Origin: a bacterium
GTDB taxonomy: Bacteria; Vulcanimicrobiota; Xenobia; Xenobiales; JADMJV01
Direction of reading: 5' to 3'
NCBI GenBank assembly: GCA_018266105.1
Contig: JAFEBA010000065.1
Span: 1-64,000, forward strand
DNA length: 64,000 nt
Shown: piece after piece, positions 1 through 8,464 of the stretch
Layout of the letters: each line of letters begins with the position of its first letter
How positions within the stretch are numbered: the first letter of the stretch is position 1
Position numbers and translations under genes: made by a program
The notes under the pieces: generated by a model
Told to the model about the DNA's origin: nothing
Database searches by the model: none
What the model saw: only the letters and a program-made list of their open reading frames with translations

Positions 1-559
1 AGCCCATGACCACGGCGATCTGCGGGATCCCAAGAGCCGACATTTGAGCCTGATTGTAGAAGATCCGCCCGAAGTGGTCGCGGTCAGGGAACACTTCGGC
101 CTGCAGCGGTAAGAAAGCTCCACCCGAATCCACCAGGTAAATGCAAGGCAGGTGATTTTCGCGCGCGATTTCCTGCGCCCTCAGGTGTTTCTTGACGGTG
201 TGGGGAAAGTAGGTGCCGCCTTTGACGGTGGCGTCATTGGCCACAATCATGCACGGGCGACCGCTGACCTGGCCAATACCGGTCACCATTCCGGCGGCCG
301 GCGCCGAACCTTCGTACATCCCCTCGGCTGCCAGTGCGCAGGTCTCCAGGAAAGGGGTGCCGGGATCGAGCAAAGCTTCCACTCGGTCCCGCACGAAGAG
401 TTTTCCGCGCGATCGGTGGCGATCGATGGAATCCTGTCCGCCACCCTGGTGGGCCTTTTTCAGGCGAGCCTTGAGATCGTCCACACGGGCCTGCATGTCG
501 GCCTGATTGGCCTGAAAATCGTGACTTCCGGCTTGAATTTTGGTCTCTATGACATCCAT
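1..559 (-). CDS. Acyl-CoA carboxylase carboxyltransferase (beta) subunit, methylcrotonoyl-CoA type, cut by window edge
   Basis: The first 186 residues of a biotin-dependent carboxyltransferase are present; the rest lies beyond the left edge. The subunit moves carboxybiotin CO2 onto an acyl-CoA, probably 3-methylcrotonyl-CoA in leucine breakdown. Visible family signatures are RGKLFVRDRVEALLDPGTPF, the substrate-pocket stretch VANDATVKGGTYFPHTVKKH, the block YLVDSGGAFLPLQ and FPDRDHFGRIFYNQAQMSA. These fit the MCC-beta branch better than propionyl- or acetyl-CoA carboxylase, but the specificity is inferred. The ATG at 559 directly abuts a perfect hairpin whose loop holds the only purine-rich (GGAA) sequence, so start-site accessibility is unusual. 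Confidence 0.88.
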   Translation of the reverse strand, partial: MDVIETKIQAGSHDFQANQADMQARVDDLKARLKKAHQGGGQDSIDRHRSRGKLFVRDRVEALLDPGTPFLETCALAAEGMYEGSAPAAGMVTGIGQVSGRPCMIVANDATVKGGTYFPHTVKKHLRAQEIARENHLPCIYLVDSGGAFLPLQAEVFPDRDHFGRIFYNQAQMSALGIPQIAVVMG

Positions 560-583
560 GGGGCGGGCCTTCCGGCCCGCCCC
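560..583 (-). promoter_or_regulatory. Perfect 10-bp hairpin abutting a start codon
   Basis: GGGGCGGGCC at 560-569 pairs perfectly with GGCCCGCCCC at 574-583. Read on the minus strand the loop is GGAA, a GNRA tetraloop, and the next three bases are the ATG of the carboxylase gene. No U-run follows, so it is not a classical terminator of the upstream yceI-like gene. It could attenuate, protect the mRNA end, or hide the only Shine-Dalgarno-like purines. The structure is seen directly; its role is inference. Confidence 0.6.
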
Positions 584-603
584 GGGCACTCCCTGCCGCA
601 GGC

Positions 604-1194
604 CTACTTCTTGCCGGCCTCGGCGCGAATCTTGATGTGGACGTCGTCACCCAGGGCGGTGCCGCCCTTGTCCAGGGTCGAATTCCAGATGATTCCGTAG
701 TCTTTGCGGTTGATGTCGAACTCTCCGACGACGCCGATCACTTCGCCTTTAAAGCCCTGTCCCACCACCACGCTGCAGGGGACCTGCACGGCTTTGGTCA
801 CGCCTTTGATGGTGAGATTGCCGAAGACTTCGATCTTGCCCGTGCCGCGGGCCTTGACCGACTTACTCTGAAAGCTCAGGGTCGGGAACTTCTCCACCGA
901 GAAGAAGTCGTCGCCTTTGAGGTGAGCGTCGCGCTTCTCGTTGTCGGTGAAGATGCTATCCGCTTTCACCGTAAACTCGACGCTGCTGGAGGGCACGTTC
1001 TTAGGGTCATACTTGATGGTCCCTTGGAAGTCACGGAAGCGTCCTTCGACTTCGCTCACCAGGTGACGGATGGTGAAGGTCACATTGGTGTGAGCCGGGT
1101 CGATCTCGTAGGTCGAGAGCTCCGCTCGGGCGGGCATCACCAGGCTGGCGCTCAGCAGAGCGGATGCGGCAAATGCTTTGGCGTTAAAGTTCAT
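604..1194 (-). CDS. YceI-family periplasmic lipocalin-like protein
   Basis: A 196-residue exported protein of the YceI family, beta-barrel proteins that bind isoprenoid or amphiphilic ligands. Residues 1-23 form a signal peptide ending ARA. Family features follow: YEIDPAHTNVTFTIRHL near residue 30, the segment VEGRFRDFQGTIKYDP, then KRDAHLKGDDFFSVEKFP and a C-terminal FDINRKDYGIIWNSTLD. The ATG at 1194 is preferred over upstream in-frame starts because AAGGAG lies 7 bases upstream and the signal peptide begins there. It reads toward the carboxylase gene across a 44-bp gap. The exact ligand is unknown. Confidence 0.9.
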   Translation of the reverse strand: MNFNAKAFAASALLSASLVMPARAELSTYEIDPAHTNVTFTIRHLVSEVEGRFRDFQGTIKYDPKNVPSSSVEFTVKADSIFTDNEKRDAHLKGDDFFSVEKFPTLSFQSKSVKARGTGKIEVFGNLTIKGVTKAVQVPCSVVVGQGFKGEVIGVVGEFDINRKDYGIIWNSTLDKGGTALGDDVHIKIRAEAGKK

Positions 1195-1410
1195 TGAGGC
1201 TCCTTCGATTGAAACTTGGTCGATTTTACAGATCATTCTTTGAACCGACCTCGGCCAAAAGTCGCGCATGCTGGCGGAAAGCAAACTTTTGGCAACCTGG
1301 CCTGGCCGATCAGCATGGTTGAGTGGAAGAGAGAGACGAGGATTCCTTCCTGGTGGGGGAGGGAGTTGCCTTGATACAAATTCAAATTTCTAAAAGGGCG
1401 GCCACTTCCT

Positions 1411-2658
1411 ATGCTGATTAAGCAGAACCCCACGTCACCTTCGAGCTATTTTCTCGGGGGAGCAGATCATGTTCAGGTTCATCCTTCCAGGCTTCAGGAA
1501 GCGGCTCGAATTGACGCCAACGGCGACGGAATACTGCAGCGCGACGAACTTGTGGCTCACCTGGAAAAGGACCATCACGGTTGCCATCATCACGAGCAGG
1601 AGAAGTCAGACCAGGAAGCGCTTCTAGGCGAGTTTCAGACTCACTTGCGCGGGATTCCCAATCCAGTGGCCAAAGCCTACCATTCTTATGCTCAGGTCGG
1701 TCAGGAGCTGGACAAGCTGACGGAGAAATACCCCAATCTGTGCAAGAAAGTGAGCCTGGGCAAGAGCCACGAGGGACGTGAAATCTGGGCTTTGCGCATC
1801 AGCGAGAATATTGGGGCTGCCGAGACCGATCAAAAGACCGGCGTGGTGATCACCGGCTGCCATCATGCTCGCGAGTGGATGTCGGTCGAGATTCCCTTGC
1901 ATGTGGCTCACTCTCTGTTGGATAACTACGAGTCCGACCCGGCCGCGAGGAACCGGGTTCAGAAGGGCGACATCTGGATTGTGCCCCTGCTCAATCCAGA
2001 CGGCTACGAGTACAGTCGTGACCATGACAATTGGTGGCGCAAGAATCGCCGACCGGTCGAGACCGACGCGATGGGCAACCATACCGAGGCCATTGGGGTG
2101 GACCTGAACCGAAATTACTACGATGGTAATCCCGAGCATATGGGGCTCTATCGCCCCGAAAGCGACACCCCGGGCAGCACCGCCGACGATTGGGGCGTGA
2201 CCAGCGACGACCCTAACTCGGACAGCTATCGTGGGCCGGCCGGTGCCTCTGAGATCGAGACCCAGAGTATTCTCAATTTAGAGTTGGGCCACAAAAACAT
2301 CCGGGGCGTCATCGATCACCACAGCTATGGGGAAATGATTCTCTATCCCTGGGGCTATACGGCGGAGCCCGCTCCCGTCAAGGATCTGCACCTGGAGATC
2401 GGGCAGAAACTCAATCAGGCCATGGGCAATCGTTACCAGCTGCAACAGAGCGCTGGTCTCTACCCCTCGGCCGGCGAGTCGGATGACTGCCAGAGCGCCA
2501 ACGGTCTGGTGACGTTCACGCTGGAGGTTGGCCGCAGTTTCCAGCCCAGCCCTACTACTATTCCGGGCACCTGCGAACTGGTGGGGAAGGCCAATCTGAC
2601 CTTCATTGATGAGATTTTGAGTCGAGCTGAAGCCGGTACCCTGCCGGCACGCACTTAG
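1411..2658 (+). CDS. EF-hand-linked M14 zinc carboxypeptidase
   Basis: A 415-residue metallocarboxypeptidase that removes C-terminal residues from peptides. An EF-hand-like calcium loop (DANGDGILQRDE, about residues 35-46) and a His-rich linker (about 55-61) precede the M14 catalytic domain. That domain has zinc ligands H and E in HHAREW (151-156), the DLNRN motif (231-235), the third zinc His in IDHHSYG (about 303-304) and the catalytic Glu in TLEVG (about 372). There is no signal peptide at this start, so export would need another route. A paralogue with the same EF-hand plus M14 layout lies at 46187-47326. The next gene starts one base after the stop, implying co-transcription. Confidence 0.9.
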   Translation: MLIKQNPTSPSSYFLGGADHVQVHPSRLQEAARIDANGDGILQRDELVAHLEKDHHGCHHHEQEKSDQEALLGEFQTHLRGIPNPVAKAYHSYAQVGQELDKLTEKYPNLCKKVSLGKSHEGREIWALRISENIGAAETDQKTGVVITGCHHAREWMSVEIPLHVAHSLLDNYESDPAARNRVQKGDIWIVPLLNPDGYEYSRDHDNWWRKNRRPVETDAMGNHTEAIGVDLNRNYYDGNPEHMGLYRPESDTPGSTADDWGVTSDDPNSDSYRGPAGASEIETQSILNLELGHKNIRGVIDHHSYGEMILYPWGYTAEPAPVKDLHLEIGQKLNQAMGNRYQLQQSAGLYPSAGESDDCQSANGLVTFTLEVGRSFQPSPTTIPGTCELVGKANLTFIDEILSRAEAGTLPART

Positions 2659-2659
2659 A

Positions 2660-3076
2660 ATGCGCGCCTGGTTCCTGGCCTTGGGGCTGGTGGCGGTTGC
2701 CCTGGCCCAGCCTGCTGGTTTGAGCTCCACGGAGTGCTTTGTCGTTCGCAATCAGTATACGGACGAGCCGCGAATGGCGGACTTGCGTGGGAACCTTCAT
2801 CTGCGCAATGATTCCGGCCAGGTTTGGAAGAACGCCCGCATCGTGGTCCATCTGATGGATGGCTATGGGTCTCCCATCTTCAATTACCAGCTTCCCCCCG
2901 TCCGGAGCTGGGCTCCACGAGAAGTCAAGGATGCATCTTTCTGGGAGCCCGGTTACCGAGGTTCGGTTTTCGTGTTCAAGTTGGGTGCCGAAGTGGATGC
3001 GACCGCGGACGGACAGCCGGTTCATTTCGAAATGCCGCCCACCGAGGCCAATCCCAGCACTCCGCTCAACTATTGA
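2660..3076 (+). CDS. Small secreted protein of unknown function
   Basis: A 138-residue protein I do not recognise. A hydrophobic signal peptide (MRAWFLALGLVAVALAQP) is followed by a compact, beta-rich domain containing LHLRNDSGQVWKNARIVVHL, which resembles the pattern of FxLyD/DUF-type extracellular beta-sandwich proteins in which a polar backbone decoration is described by a run of alternating hydrophobics; this is only a fold-level impression. The ATG starts one base after the carboxypeptidase stop, with no separate ribosome site, so it is probably translationally coupled to it. Confidence 0.75.
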   Translation: MRAWFLALGLVAVALAQPAGLSSTECFVVRNQYTDEPRMADLRGNLHLRNDSGQVWKNARIVVHLMDGYGSPIFNYQLPPVRSWAPREVKDASFWEPGYRGSVFVFKLGAEVDATADGQPVHFEMPPTEANPSTPLNY

Positions 3077-3175
3077 GTTGCCTTGACCCAGGTACCCCTA
3101 TCCTGGAGGTCCAGTATCAAGGAGTCAGGCCTGCCGCTCCAGGTCGCTTTAGACTGGTGGGGAGCGGAGGTGGCT

Positions 3176-3625
3176 ATGAAAAGCTTGCTGATTTTTTTGT
3201 GCTTAGGAGTGGCGGCCTGGGCCATTCCCACGCGGGCAGAGTATTTCTGGGCGGGCAAAGCCGGTGAAGTCTCGCAGGAGATGACACGCTATGCCCGGCT
3301 GGCGCTGCAGCGTTCTCAAGACCCGTCCGTGCTGGACTCCGCGCATCGACTGGTTCGTGAAGGCGAGCTTAATTTTCACCGCCTGGCGGTCGTGGCTGAG
3401 AGCCAGGAGTTCCCTTTGTCCACAGGCCCGACTGCTGCTCAGCAACAGGAATTTCGGGCCATGGCTCAGTTGACGGGAAGCGCATTCGACCGGGCCTTCT
3501 TGAAGAAGGAGCACGACTGTGCGGTCGCCTTGAGCCTGTGCCGGAACCAGGCTCTGGCCCGCTCCCATGACCCGGCTTTGACTCAAGCTCTGCAGGGGTT
3601 GGATATGGAAGCTGCCACCCGCTAG
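3176..3625 (+). CDS. DUF4142-like secreted helical protein
   Basis: A 149-residue exported protein. A signal peptide (MKSLLIFLCLGVAAWAIPTRA) is followed by a helical bundle with the pattern of DUF4142 (ferritin-like predicted outer-membrane proteins): EMTRYARLALQRSQDPSVLD, then a conserved block around HRLVREGELNFHRLAVVAES. The ATG at 3176 is preferred to an upstream in-frame TTG at 3083 because GGAGG lies 5 bases before it and the signal peptide starts there. The function of the family is not established. It lies between the carboxypeptidase pair and cinA on the same strand. Confidence 0.7.
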   Translation: MKSLLIFLCLGVAAWAIPTRAEYFWAGKAGEVSQEMTRYARLALQRSQDPSVLDSAHRLVREGELNFHRLAVVAESQEFPLSTGPTAAQQQEFRAMAQLTGSAFDRAFLKKEHDCAVALSLCRNQALARSHDPALTQALQGLDMEAATR

Positions 3626-3677
3626 GTCGATCCCCAAGGCAGAAAGGGGAGTTGGCGGGCCGCACGTAGGCTGAGAG

Positions 3678-4913
3678 ATGCCAAGTGTGGAAATTATCGC
3701 GGTGGGTAGCGAATTGCTGACCCCTGAGCGTGTGGATACCAATTCCTTGTGGTTAACGGCTCAGTTGAATGAGCTGGGCTTCGAGGTCACAGCCAAGTCG
3801 ATCATCGGCGACCAGCGCCAGCGTCTGACCCAGGCCTTCCGTCAGGCTCTGGAGAGCGCTGATATCGTGCTGGCCACCGGCGGACTGGGCCCGACTGAGG
3901 ACGATGTCACCCGCGATTGCGCTGCCGAAGCGCTGGGAGTGAGCCTGGAACATTGGGATTCGCTTTGGGATGACCTGAAGGCGAAGTTCGCTCGCATGGG
4001 ACGACCCATTCCTGAGAACAACCGCCGCCAGGCGTCAGTCCTTCAAGGTGGCGAGTCTCTGCCGAATCCCAATGGCACAGCTCCTGGTCAGTGGTTTGGG
4101 CGTCAGCACGGAGCCTTGATCTTGTTGCCAGGCCCGCCACGAGAACTCAAGCCGATGTTCACCAATCACGTGGTGGAAAGGCTCCGACCTCTGGCTGGCG
4201 ACAACGTTCTGAGCCGGAGAACTCTCAAGGTCTACGGCCTGGGAGAATCGGCCATGGATCAGATGATTGCGCATCTTTACCCGCAGCACCCAGAAGTTAC
4301 CGTCATTACCCTTTTTACTCCACTGGATCTGGAGATTCATCTGTTGGCCGACGGGCCCACCGCAGAGCAGGGCCTGGCAAAGATTGCTCCCTTGGAGCAG
4401 GCTGTGCGCGACGTGTTGGATTTGTACGTCTACGGTCACTCTACTCAATCTCTGGCCGAAGTGGTCGGCGGGTTGCTGCTGCAATCGGGCCAGACCGTGG
4501 TCACGGCCGAAAGCCTGACGGGAGGATTGGTGGCTCAGCGCATGACCGAAGTGGCCGGCTCGAGTCGCTATTTTCTGGGGGCTTACGTTACCTATAGCGA
4601 GGGGATGAAGCAGACGGTTTTGGGGGTTCGCCCCGAGCTTTTACAGCAGTATTCTGCGGTTAGCCCTCAGGTTGCGGAGGCCATGGCTCTGGGAGCGCGG
4701 CAGCGGTCTGGGGCCGACTATGCGCTCTCGCTCACCGGCTACGCTGGCCCGGACGGAGGCACTGATAAGGACCCGGTGGGTACTGTGTACCTGGGTCTGG
4801 CCGGGCCCCAAGGGGTGGAATCTAAACGAGTCAAGTTCCCCGGCGACCGCGAACTGGTGCGCAGTCGTAGCGCCCAGGCTTCACTGGACTGGCTGCGGCG
4901 CGCATTGCTGTAA
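3678..4913 (+). CDS. cinA: CinA-type NMN/ADP-ribose nucleotide-pyrophosphatase and amidohydrolase
   Basis: A full-length, 411-residue two-domain CinA protein. The N-terminal MoCF-like domain begins EIIAVGSELLTPERVDTNS and carries GGLGPTEDDVTRD near residue 76. The C-terminal PncC-like amidohydrolase domain begins about residue 255 and includes TVVTAESLTGGLVAQRMTEV and the SLTGYAGPDGG segment. Members recycle pyridine nucleotides (nicotinamide mononucleotide deamidation); the competence link is historical and holds only in some species. It starts 52 bp after the DUF4142-like gene. Confidence 0.93.
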   Translation: MPSVEIIAVGSELLTPERVDTNSLWLTAQLNELGFEVTAKSIIGDQRQRLTQAFRQALESADIVLATGGLGPTEDDVTRDCAAEALGVSLEHWDSLWDDLKAKFARMGRPIPENNRRQASVLQGGESLPNPNGTAPGQWFGRQHGALILLPGPPRELKPMFTNHVVERLRPLAGDNVLSRRTLKVYGLGESAMDQMIAHLYPQHPEVTVITLFTPLDLEIHLLADGPTAEQGLAKIAPLEQAVRDVLDLYVYGHSTQSLAEVVGGLLLQSGQTVVTAESLTGGLVAQRMTEVAGSSRYFLGAYVTYSEGMKQTVLGVRPELLQQYSAVSPQVAEAMALGARQRSGADYALSLTGYAGPDGGTDKDPVGTVYLGLAGPQGVESKRVKFPGDRELVRSRSAQASLDWLRRALL

Positions 4914-5023
4914 TCATTTTTCTCGAAATTTTAACTTCCATCGAAGAATGTTCAGGATTGCCGCTGGCCGGCCAGGGGCCGTCGAGCTAATCTAGGTAAA
5001 AGTCACCGCGGAGGTATGAAGTC

Positions 5024-5314
5024 ATGGCCATCAGCAATTTCACCGGAGCAGCTCTGGAGCAACAGTCCGCGATTTTGGATGCTCGCGCGGCCCGTTCCAA
5101 TATGCTCAGCCTGGACTTGATGGGCAAGCGCCTGCCAGCCGAGCTGGCTGGTGGTGAAGCCAAGTTTGGTGCCAATGCTATCAGCCCTGAAGGCGCCGCT
5201 TTGCTGGCCCCCCGCGACGGGGCGTTGTTTGGACCCGAAGTCGCTGCTCCTACGGCGGGCCTCCCTTCCGCCGGGCCCAACCTGGCCGCTCTGTCCCAAA
5301 ATTTCCTGGGTTAG
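5024..5314 (+). CDS. Small Ala/Gly-rich protein of unknown function
   Basis: A 96-residue protein with no recognisable family, no signal peptide and no membrane segment. It is rich in Ala, Leu and Gly and ends SAGPNLAALSQNFLG. GGAGG lies 11 bases before the ATG. It shares a four-base TTAG stop overlap with the convergent ATP-grasp gene, which favours a true coding end. It could be a lineage-specific small protein. Confidence 0.55.
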   Translation: MAISNFTGAALEQQSAILDARAARSNMLSLDLMGKRLPAELAGGEAKFGANAISPEGAALLAPRDGALFGPEVAAPTAGLPSAGPNLAALSQNFLG

Positions 5315-6144
5315 TATTCTTCTTGCGCCTGGGCTTCCAAGGCTGCCATAAAGGCATGCGGGTCGGAACCGTACAGACCCCAACTATTGACCCCGCCCAC
5401 TTCCACCAGACGCATATGCCCGTCTGAGCAACAGGCCAGGTCGATGCTGGCCAGACAAATTCCCTGTTCAAGCAGTCGTCTTGCGACTTCTTCAGCCAGC
5501 CGGCGAATCTCCAGCGAGGGAGAGAGAAAGGGGGCCTCCGGGTAGGAGCTGCCGCAGACGTACTGGCCATGTCGGCAGAAACAGCGAAACTCACTCTCGA
5601 TGTCGATGGTCTCAGAGAGAACGATCAGCTCGTTTTGATAGTCTGAATACCTGTTCAAGAACTCGGGTAGGGCGCTCAGTTGCTGCACTCCGGCCGGAAA
5701 GAGCTTGTAATTGCTGTCGCTGCGCAAAAAGATTCGATCACTTTGAAAGACTCGCTCCAGAGGCAGGCTGAGCACGCCCTTGAGGGGCACCAGGAAACAG
5801 TTGCGCTTCAGCAGATCGTAAGTCCAGCGATAGTAGGCCGAGCAGCGCAGCATTGGATAGTCGTCGAAGACGGCTCTGCCTAACTGAGGGTGGCGTCGCA
5901 GGCGAGTCATGGTAAACATCGTGCCGTAGCCCACCAGGGGGCCGTCCAGTTGCGGCCATCGTCCCCTGAGCACGTTCTCCCGCTCCAGGATGACGGGATG
6001 GTCTATAAAAGCCCGCAAATTCTCGGACGAGGGGAAGTCCGGGTGCAGGTCCAGCAGCCAGCGCGTCTTCAGCGGGATAGTCCTTGCCAGAAGTCCACGT
6101 AGCCCTCGAGCGGCCGTTGGAGAATGGTGTGATCGTGAAGCCAA
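5311..6144 (-). CDS. ATP-grasp domain protein (DUF4343-like)
   Basis: A protein of up to 277 residues with C-terminal features of an ATP-grasp ligase-like domain: the acidic metal-binding strand in SIDLACCSDGHMRLVEVGGVNS, preceded by FLRSDSNYKLFPAG and SEFRCFCRHGQYVCGSSYPE. ATP-grasp enzymes of this sort join carboxylates to amines or modify peptides. The substrate cannot be told. The start is uncertain: the ATG at 6144 would overlap the upstream 73-residue membrane-protein gene by 76 bp, and a later non-ATG start near 6080 is possible. The two genes are probably one transcript. Confidence 0.7.
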   Translation of the reverse strand: MASRSHHSPTAARGLRGLLARTIPLKTRWLLDLHPDFPSSENLRAFIDHPVILERENVLRGRWPQLDGPLVGYGTMFTMTRLRRHPQLGRAVFDDYPMLRCSAYYRWTYDLLKRNCFLVPLKGVLSLPLERVFQSDRIFLRSDSNYKLFPAGVQQLSALPEFLNRYSDYQNELIVLSETIDIESEFRCFCRHGQYVCGSSYPEAPFLSPSLEIRRLAEEVARRLLEQGICLASIDLACCSDGHMRLVEVGGVNSWGLYGSDPHAFMAALEAQAQEEY

Positions 6145-6290
6145 ATGACGGGCGTATAGGCTCGAACGAGCAGGTCGGGTGAGCGCCCGGTTTTCTCCAC
6201 CACGAAGACGACCGGACCGATGCTAAACAAATAGATCAATGGTAGGGACAGGGCGGCACAGATCCAGGTCGCATTGCTCTGCTTGTCCAT
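6069..6290 (-). CDS. Small single-pass membrane protein
   Basis: A 73-residue protein with one strong membrane segment (TWICAALSLPLIYLFSIGPV) followed by a short cytoplasmic or periplasmic tail rich in WLHDHTILQRPLEGYVDFW. The same tail pattern (a hydrophobic segment followed by a PLIWLHDxTPLxxPLExY-like stretch) occurs in small hypothetical membrane proteins of other bacteria, from memory. It overlaps the start of the ATP-grasp gene, so the two may be translationally coupled. Function unknown. Confidence 0.6.
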   Translation of the reverse strand: MDKQSNATWICAALSLPLIYLFSIGPVVFVVEKTGRSPDLLVRAYTPVIWLHDHTILQRPLEGYVDFWQGLSR

Positions 6291-6325
6291 GATCTAGATG
6301 ATACCCCGGACCCGGAGTCTGTCGC

Positions 6326-6361
6326 AAAAAAAAATGCCTCGCGGTCAGAGACCAGCGAGGC
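6326..6361 (-). terminator. Intrinsic terminator (minus strand)
   Basis: Stem GCCTCGC (6336-6342) with GCGAGGC (6355-6361), plus inner GGTC/GACC pairing, followed on the minus strand by a nine-T run (6334-6326). It ends transcripts of the glycine-zipper gene at 6581-6946. A second perfect hairpin, GGAGAC-TTGC-GTCTCC (6366-6381), lies immediately before it in the transcript. The remaining bases 6382-6580 show nothing else recognisable. Confidence 0.8.
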
Positions 6362-6580
6362 TACAGGAGACTTGCGTCTCCAAGAACTTATTCAGAGGGA
6401 GCGACCTTCAACGTTCAATTGAATCGATGCTGCCGGTTTGGCATCACCGATGAAACTAGAATATCAGCCGCTTCCTAAGCGATTCCAAAACGGCCCGCAT
6501 GAATGTGAACGGGTTGTGATCTTTTGTGGAGATTTTTGCGTCGGCGTTTCAAATTTGGACCAACGGCGACGGAGCAAAGT

Positions 6581-6946
6581 TCACTCACCCTGGAGAAGGT
6601 CTGAAATCAGATAGACCAGGCAGGCCCCGCCGGCCGCGCCAATGAGTGCTCCGGAGATGGCCCCGACGCGCAAACCGGTGACCACGTTGCCGAGCAGTCC
6701 AGGATCCCCCAGCCCGGAGCCGGGTTGAGTGAGCATCAGTCCCAGCAGACCACCAGCCATGGCTCCACCGTGAAACCCTGCGTAACCCAGACCGGCCGCA
6801 CTGAGCACGGCTGCGCCGGCTTTGCCGGCCTGGCACCAGCCGTCGCCCTGAGGTTGCTCGGGCGGTTGGCCGCCGGGCTGCTGATGGTTGGGACGGCGCA
6901 AAGGGCGCGAGAAAGTGGGGAATTGATGAACGTTTCCAAGCTGCAC
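6581..6946 (-). CDS. Glycine-zipper small membrane protein
   Basis: A 121-residue protein with a basic, proline-rich N-terminus (MQLGNVHQFPTFSRPLRRP) and then two Gly/Ala-rich hydrophobic stretches (about residues 40-66 and 78-110) with GxxxG spacing, for example GALIGAAGGACLVYL. The GTG at 6946 is chosen because GGAGG lies 9 bases upstream and the resulting N-terminus resembles that of the gene at 36715, which has the same layout. Glycine-zipper proteins often oligomerise in membranes or form pores, but the role here is unknown. Confidence 0.65.
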   Translation of the reverse strand: MQLGNVHQFPTFSRPLRRPNHQQPGGQPPEQPQGDGWCQAGKAGAAVLSAAGLGYAGFHGGAMAGGLLGLMLTQPGSGLGDPGLLGNVVTGLRVGAISGALIGAAGGACLVYLISDLLQGE

Positions 6947-7031
6947 GATAAGAACCCTCCGGTGCGAATCTTCTGTCGAGACTCTGCTTTTTGAAGTCTG
7001 ACCTGAGGGACTGAAAAAAAGGCGAAATGGA

Positions 7032-8387
7032 TCAGGCTCCCAGGTAAGCTCGAGCCCAGTTGAGAGCTTCGCGGTCGTCGGGGTGCTCCTGGCCGGGCGC
7101 ATGGGTCAGATCCTGGAGTTGTTTCACCATCAACTGGCGGAAGTGACCAAAGGCGGGGCCAGGAACTTTGAGCACGGGCATTTTGTCGAAGACTGGACCC
7201 TCGCCATGATCCAACGCCAGGAATTTCTGACATTCAGGGCTGGCCGGCGCAATTTCCTGACCGTAGACCTCCTGGAGAATCCAGGCCCGCTTGGTTCCCG
7301 TATCGCCGCTAGCGTGGATGAATAGATCCGGGTTTTGCTGGATCTTGTCCCAATTTTTGAGCACGTCCGCGTGAGTTTCGGCAAAGTCCTCGTCGGGTGT
7401 GGCCGTGGCCGCGTAGCGCGAGACGGCCTCACCTTTGCCAAAAGGTGAGTCGGGCCGACGGGTATAGCCGCCAGCGTTGTCTACAATGTGGCCCATCTCA
7501 TGATAAAGCACCCACTGAGTAGACTCGGGAGTATCGCAGACCGATCGTCTTAGCACGGCCGTGGGTTGGCCCTGAAAGACCAGCCCGTGAGTGACGGTTT
7601 CTGGGCCTTCGGGCATCGGGGCGGATTCCAACACCACCAGTTTGGTGGCCTCCAGGGCTTTGGGACAGCGTTCTTTTAGATAGGATAGCGCCTGTCCGAT
7701 GGTGTCCCGCTCGCGCTGGTTGCGGCAGCCCGAGACCTGCACACCTTCGTGAGCGAAGGAGGTCGAGGATGTAGAGGAGGCGAGAATGGTTCCCAAGGGA
7801 TGGTTGCTCAGCTTCTGCAGCTTCTCCGTGTCAAAGTCGCTCAAGATTGTCATGAGGGTCGGACTGAGCGGGCCGGCGCCACTGGTGGCGCTGAGAAAGC
7901 TCAGATACTGGCCCTGGCGAGCCAGGCCTATGGCGTTCTCCGAAACGGGCAGGCTTTTGAGCGCGAAAGCATCGCCAGCGCTGCCGTGCCTCAGTTCAAC
8001 CTGAGAATCTGCCTGAGGATTGGAGCCCAGGCTTCGCTCAAAGAGATTGAGGGCGGTTTGCTCCACCACCAGGGGTTCCAATTCTTCCACGAAGAGAGCT
8101 CCCCAGGCGGTTTGGGAGATTTGCTCACGGGCTTGAGCTACGACTTGCCGGGCTCTTTCTCGGAAGGGATCGGCTGGAGACTGGACCTTTTCTGATATTT
8201 CGAGTGTCGGTTGCTCGGGCAACGGTCCGAATGAGGTTTCCGCCGGAACGCTCTGGGCTAGCTGGCGGGCCGTGAGCAAAACCTGATCTGGCCAGGCTTC
8301 TTCTTGGGGGAGATGGGGTTGGGGCAAGAGTGGGCTGGCAGGGGGTTTTACCTGGAGCGCTCCCGATCTGCCAATTCCTTCGATCAC
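7032..8387 (-). CDS. HExxH metallopeptidase (lethal-factor-like gluzincin)
   Basis: A 451-residue putative zinc peptidase. The active site is VLYHEMGHIVDN: His296 and His300 would bind zinc and Glu297 catalyse, and DEDFAETHADVL supplies a downstream Glu (about 337) as third ligand. This spacing and the FAE motif are typical of ATLF-like (anthrax lethal factor-type) gluzincins. The first 100 residues are Pro/Gln-rich and probably disordered, with no signal peptide. It starts with GTG. It diverges from the Ser/Thr kinase gene across 77 bp, so a shared control region is possible. Confidence 0.75.
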   Translation of the reverse strand: MIEGIGRSGALQVKPPASPLLPQPHLPQEEAWPDQVLLTARQLAQSVPAETSFGPLPEQPTLEISEKVQSPADPFRERARQVVAQAREQISQTAWGALFVEELEPLVVEQTALNLFERSLGSNPQADSQVELRHGSAGDAFALKSLPVSENAIGLARQGQYLSFLSATSGAGPLSPTLMTILSDFDTEKLQKLSNHPLGTILASSTSSTSFAHEGVQVSGCRNQRERDTIGQALSYLKERCPKALEATKLVVLESAPMPEGPETVTHGLVFQGQPTAVLRRSVCDTPESTQWVLYHEMGHIVDNAGGYTRRPDSPFGKGEAVSRYAATATPDEDFAETHADVLKNWDKIQQNPDLFIHASGDTGTKRAWILQEVYGQEIAPASPECQKFLALDHGEGPVFDKMPVLKVPGPAFGHFRQLMVKQLQDLTHAPGQEHPDDREALNWARAYLGA

Positions 8388-8464
8388 CCTTGACTGTTCT
8401 CGCTCCTGGCGAACGGAGCCTTTCTTGAGCCAGGGGAAACCTTCCGAGTGTACAACTCAGGCCG

